Of a DNA stretch of 6,757 nt, positions 5,999 to 6,757 are shown piece by piece. The translations under genes and the position numbers were made by a program. This DNA is from an uncultured Clostridia bacterium (lineage in GTDB: Bacteria > Bacillota > Clostridia > Lachnospirales > Lachnospiraceae). How positions within the stretch are numbered: position 1 is the stretch's first letter; every line of letters begins with the position of its first letter. The DNA is taken from the NCBI GenBank assembly GCA_946186175.1, contig CAMHMG010000168.1, positions 1 through 6,757 on the forward strand, read 5' to 3'. The notes beneath the pieces are model-generated. The model was not told where the DNA came from, did no database searches, and saw only the letters and a program-made list of their open reading frames with translations.

Positions 5999-6703
5999 AT
6001 GAGTGCATTTGTTGAATTTAGGAATGTTAAGAAAACATATAAGACCGGTGAGGTTGAGATTCATGCATTAAATGATGTAAGCTTTGAGATAGAGAAGGGA
6101 GAGTTCTGTGTGATCGTCGGTGCTTCAGGTGCAGGCAAGACTACTATACTTAATATTCTCGGAGGTATGGATACACTTACATCAGGAAGTGTAATGTTAG
6201 ACGGCGCAGAGATATCGTCCTATAACAAGAGACAGCTTACCGCATACAGAAGATATGATGTGGGATTTGTATTCCAGTTCTATAATCTTGTAGGGAATTT
6301 GACCGCACTTGAAAATGTTGAGCTTGCTGCGCAGATATGCAGAGAACCGCTTGATGCGGCAACTGTGCTTGATGAAGTTGGACTTGGTGACAGAATGAGA
6401 AACTTTCCGGCACAGTTATCCGGTGGTGAGCAGCAGAGAGTTGCAATAGCAAGAGCACTTGCAAAGAACCCGAAACTGCTGCTCTGTGATGAGCCTACGG
6501 GAGCACTTGACTATGTAACAGGTAAGGCGGTACTCAAATTATTACAGGATACCTGTAGAGAGACAGGAATGACGGTTGTTGTAATTACCCACAATTCAGC
6601 GCTGACAGCAATGGCAGACAGAATTATTAAAGTAAAGAGTGGACGCATATCCGACATGCACCTTAACGAACATGTTGTAGACATAGAGGATATCGAGTGG
6701 TGA
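5999..6703 (+). CDS. ABC transporter ATP-binding protein (LolD/MacB-like)
   Basis: A complete 234-residue nucleotide-binding subunit. Walker A is GASGAGKT (41-48), the Q-loop is VFQFYNL (Q93), the signature is LSGGEQQR (140-147), Walker B is LLLCDE (160-165), the D-loop is GALD (168-171) and the switch histidine is H198 in ITHNS. The HALNDVSFEIEKGEFCVIVG start and the overall size place it with the LolD/MacB/FtsE-type ATPases, which power FtsX-like permeases in lipoprotein release, peptide export or antimicrobial-peptide resistance rather than typical solute uptake. The C-terminal acidic tail DIEDIEW is a familiar ending in clostridial members. GAGG at 5988-5991 stands seven bases before the ATG. 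It lies 29 bases after the transglutaminase gene with no terminator between them, so co-transcription is possible. The permease is not in the window and is expected immediately downstream. Confidence 0.93.
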   Translation: MSAFVEFRNVKKTYKTGEVEIHALNDVSFEIEKGEFCVIVGASGAGKTTILNILGGMDTLTSGSVMLDGAEISSYNKRQLTAYRRYDVGFVFQFYNLVGNLTALENVELAAQICREPLDAATVLDEVGLGDRMRNFPAQLSGGEQQRVAIARALAKNPKLLLCDEPTGALDYVTGKAVLKLLQDTCRETGMTVVVITHNSALTAMADRIIKVKSGRISDMHLNEHVVDIEDIEW

Positions 6704-6722
6704 GGCATAGCCAGAGAACTTG

Positions 6723-6757
6723 ATGAAAACGAGTCGAAGACGAAGTTTGAATCTAGT
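6723..6757 (+). CDS. Possible start of a downstream gene, cut by the window end
   Basis: An ATG at 6723 opens a frame that runs to the window edge and reads MKTSRRRSLNL. A basic N-terminus like this is what an FtsX-like permease or another membrane protein would show before its first membrane segment, and a permease is expected here. The ribosome site is poor (AGAGA at 6713-6717), and only 11 codons are visible. The frame that continues the ABC gene past its stop is also open to the edge, so the choice is uncertain. Confidence 0.25.
   Translation, partial: MKTSRRRSLNL

Noticed and set aside
1..6757. CRISPR arrays, insertion sequences, tRNA or rRNA genes.
   Set aside because: No regularly spaced repeats, transposase motifs, terminal inverted repeats or cloverleaf-like sequences were seen.

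Overview
The window looks like a chromosomal segment of a low-G+C Gram-positive anaerobe, most likely a member of the Lachnospiraceae or a close Clostridia relative. The reasons are the AT-rich base composition (roughly 40% G+C by eye, lower between genes), AGGAG-type ribosome binding sites, a Gram-positive-style lipoprotein, and protein families typical of that group: a SPASM/twitch-like radical SAM protein, an acyl-ACP thioesterase, an NADase-type glycan-binding domain, and a LolD/MacB-like ATPase ending in an acidic tail. The family assignment is inferred from protein character; no marker gene is present.

Layout: the window opens with the first 18 codons of a minus-strand gene that begins with a signal-peptide-like stretch. 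A 289-bp AT-rich divergent control region follows, holding a good promoter candidate and several short repeated words that could be operators. Then comes a plus-strand radical SAM enzyme (344-1438), closed by a convincing rho-independent terminator (1446-1480). A new promoter (TATAAT at 1521-1526) precedes an acyl-ACP thioesterase (1566-2285). After a 120-bp gap, three closely spaced genes follow: a lipoprotein with an acidic linker and a C-terminal discoidin-like domain (2406-3731), a LarE-type ATP-dependent sulfur transferase (3760-4572, TTG start), and a membrane-anchored transglutaminase-like protein whose ATG overlaps the larE stop codon by one base (4572-5969). A LolD/MacB-type ABC ATPase (5999-6703) lies 29 bp further on. 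Its permease would be expected just past the window edge.

How they work together: the lipoprotein, larE and transglutaminase genes are probably co-transcribed, and the ABC ATPase may be part of the same transcript, since no terminator is visible between 2406 and 6703. Two of the products are predicted to sit outside the membrane. LarE is a cytoplasmic cofactor-biosynthesis enzyme, and its LarA/LarB/LarC partners are not in view, so its link to the surface proteins is not explained. The thioesterase is a stand-alone fatty-acid enzyme. Nothing amounts to a clearly new system. The points most worth checking are the operator-like repeats beside the radical SAM gene, the apparent loss of the Glu/Cys pair in the thioesterase, and the larE-transglutaminase coupling.
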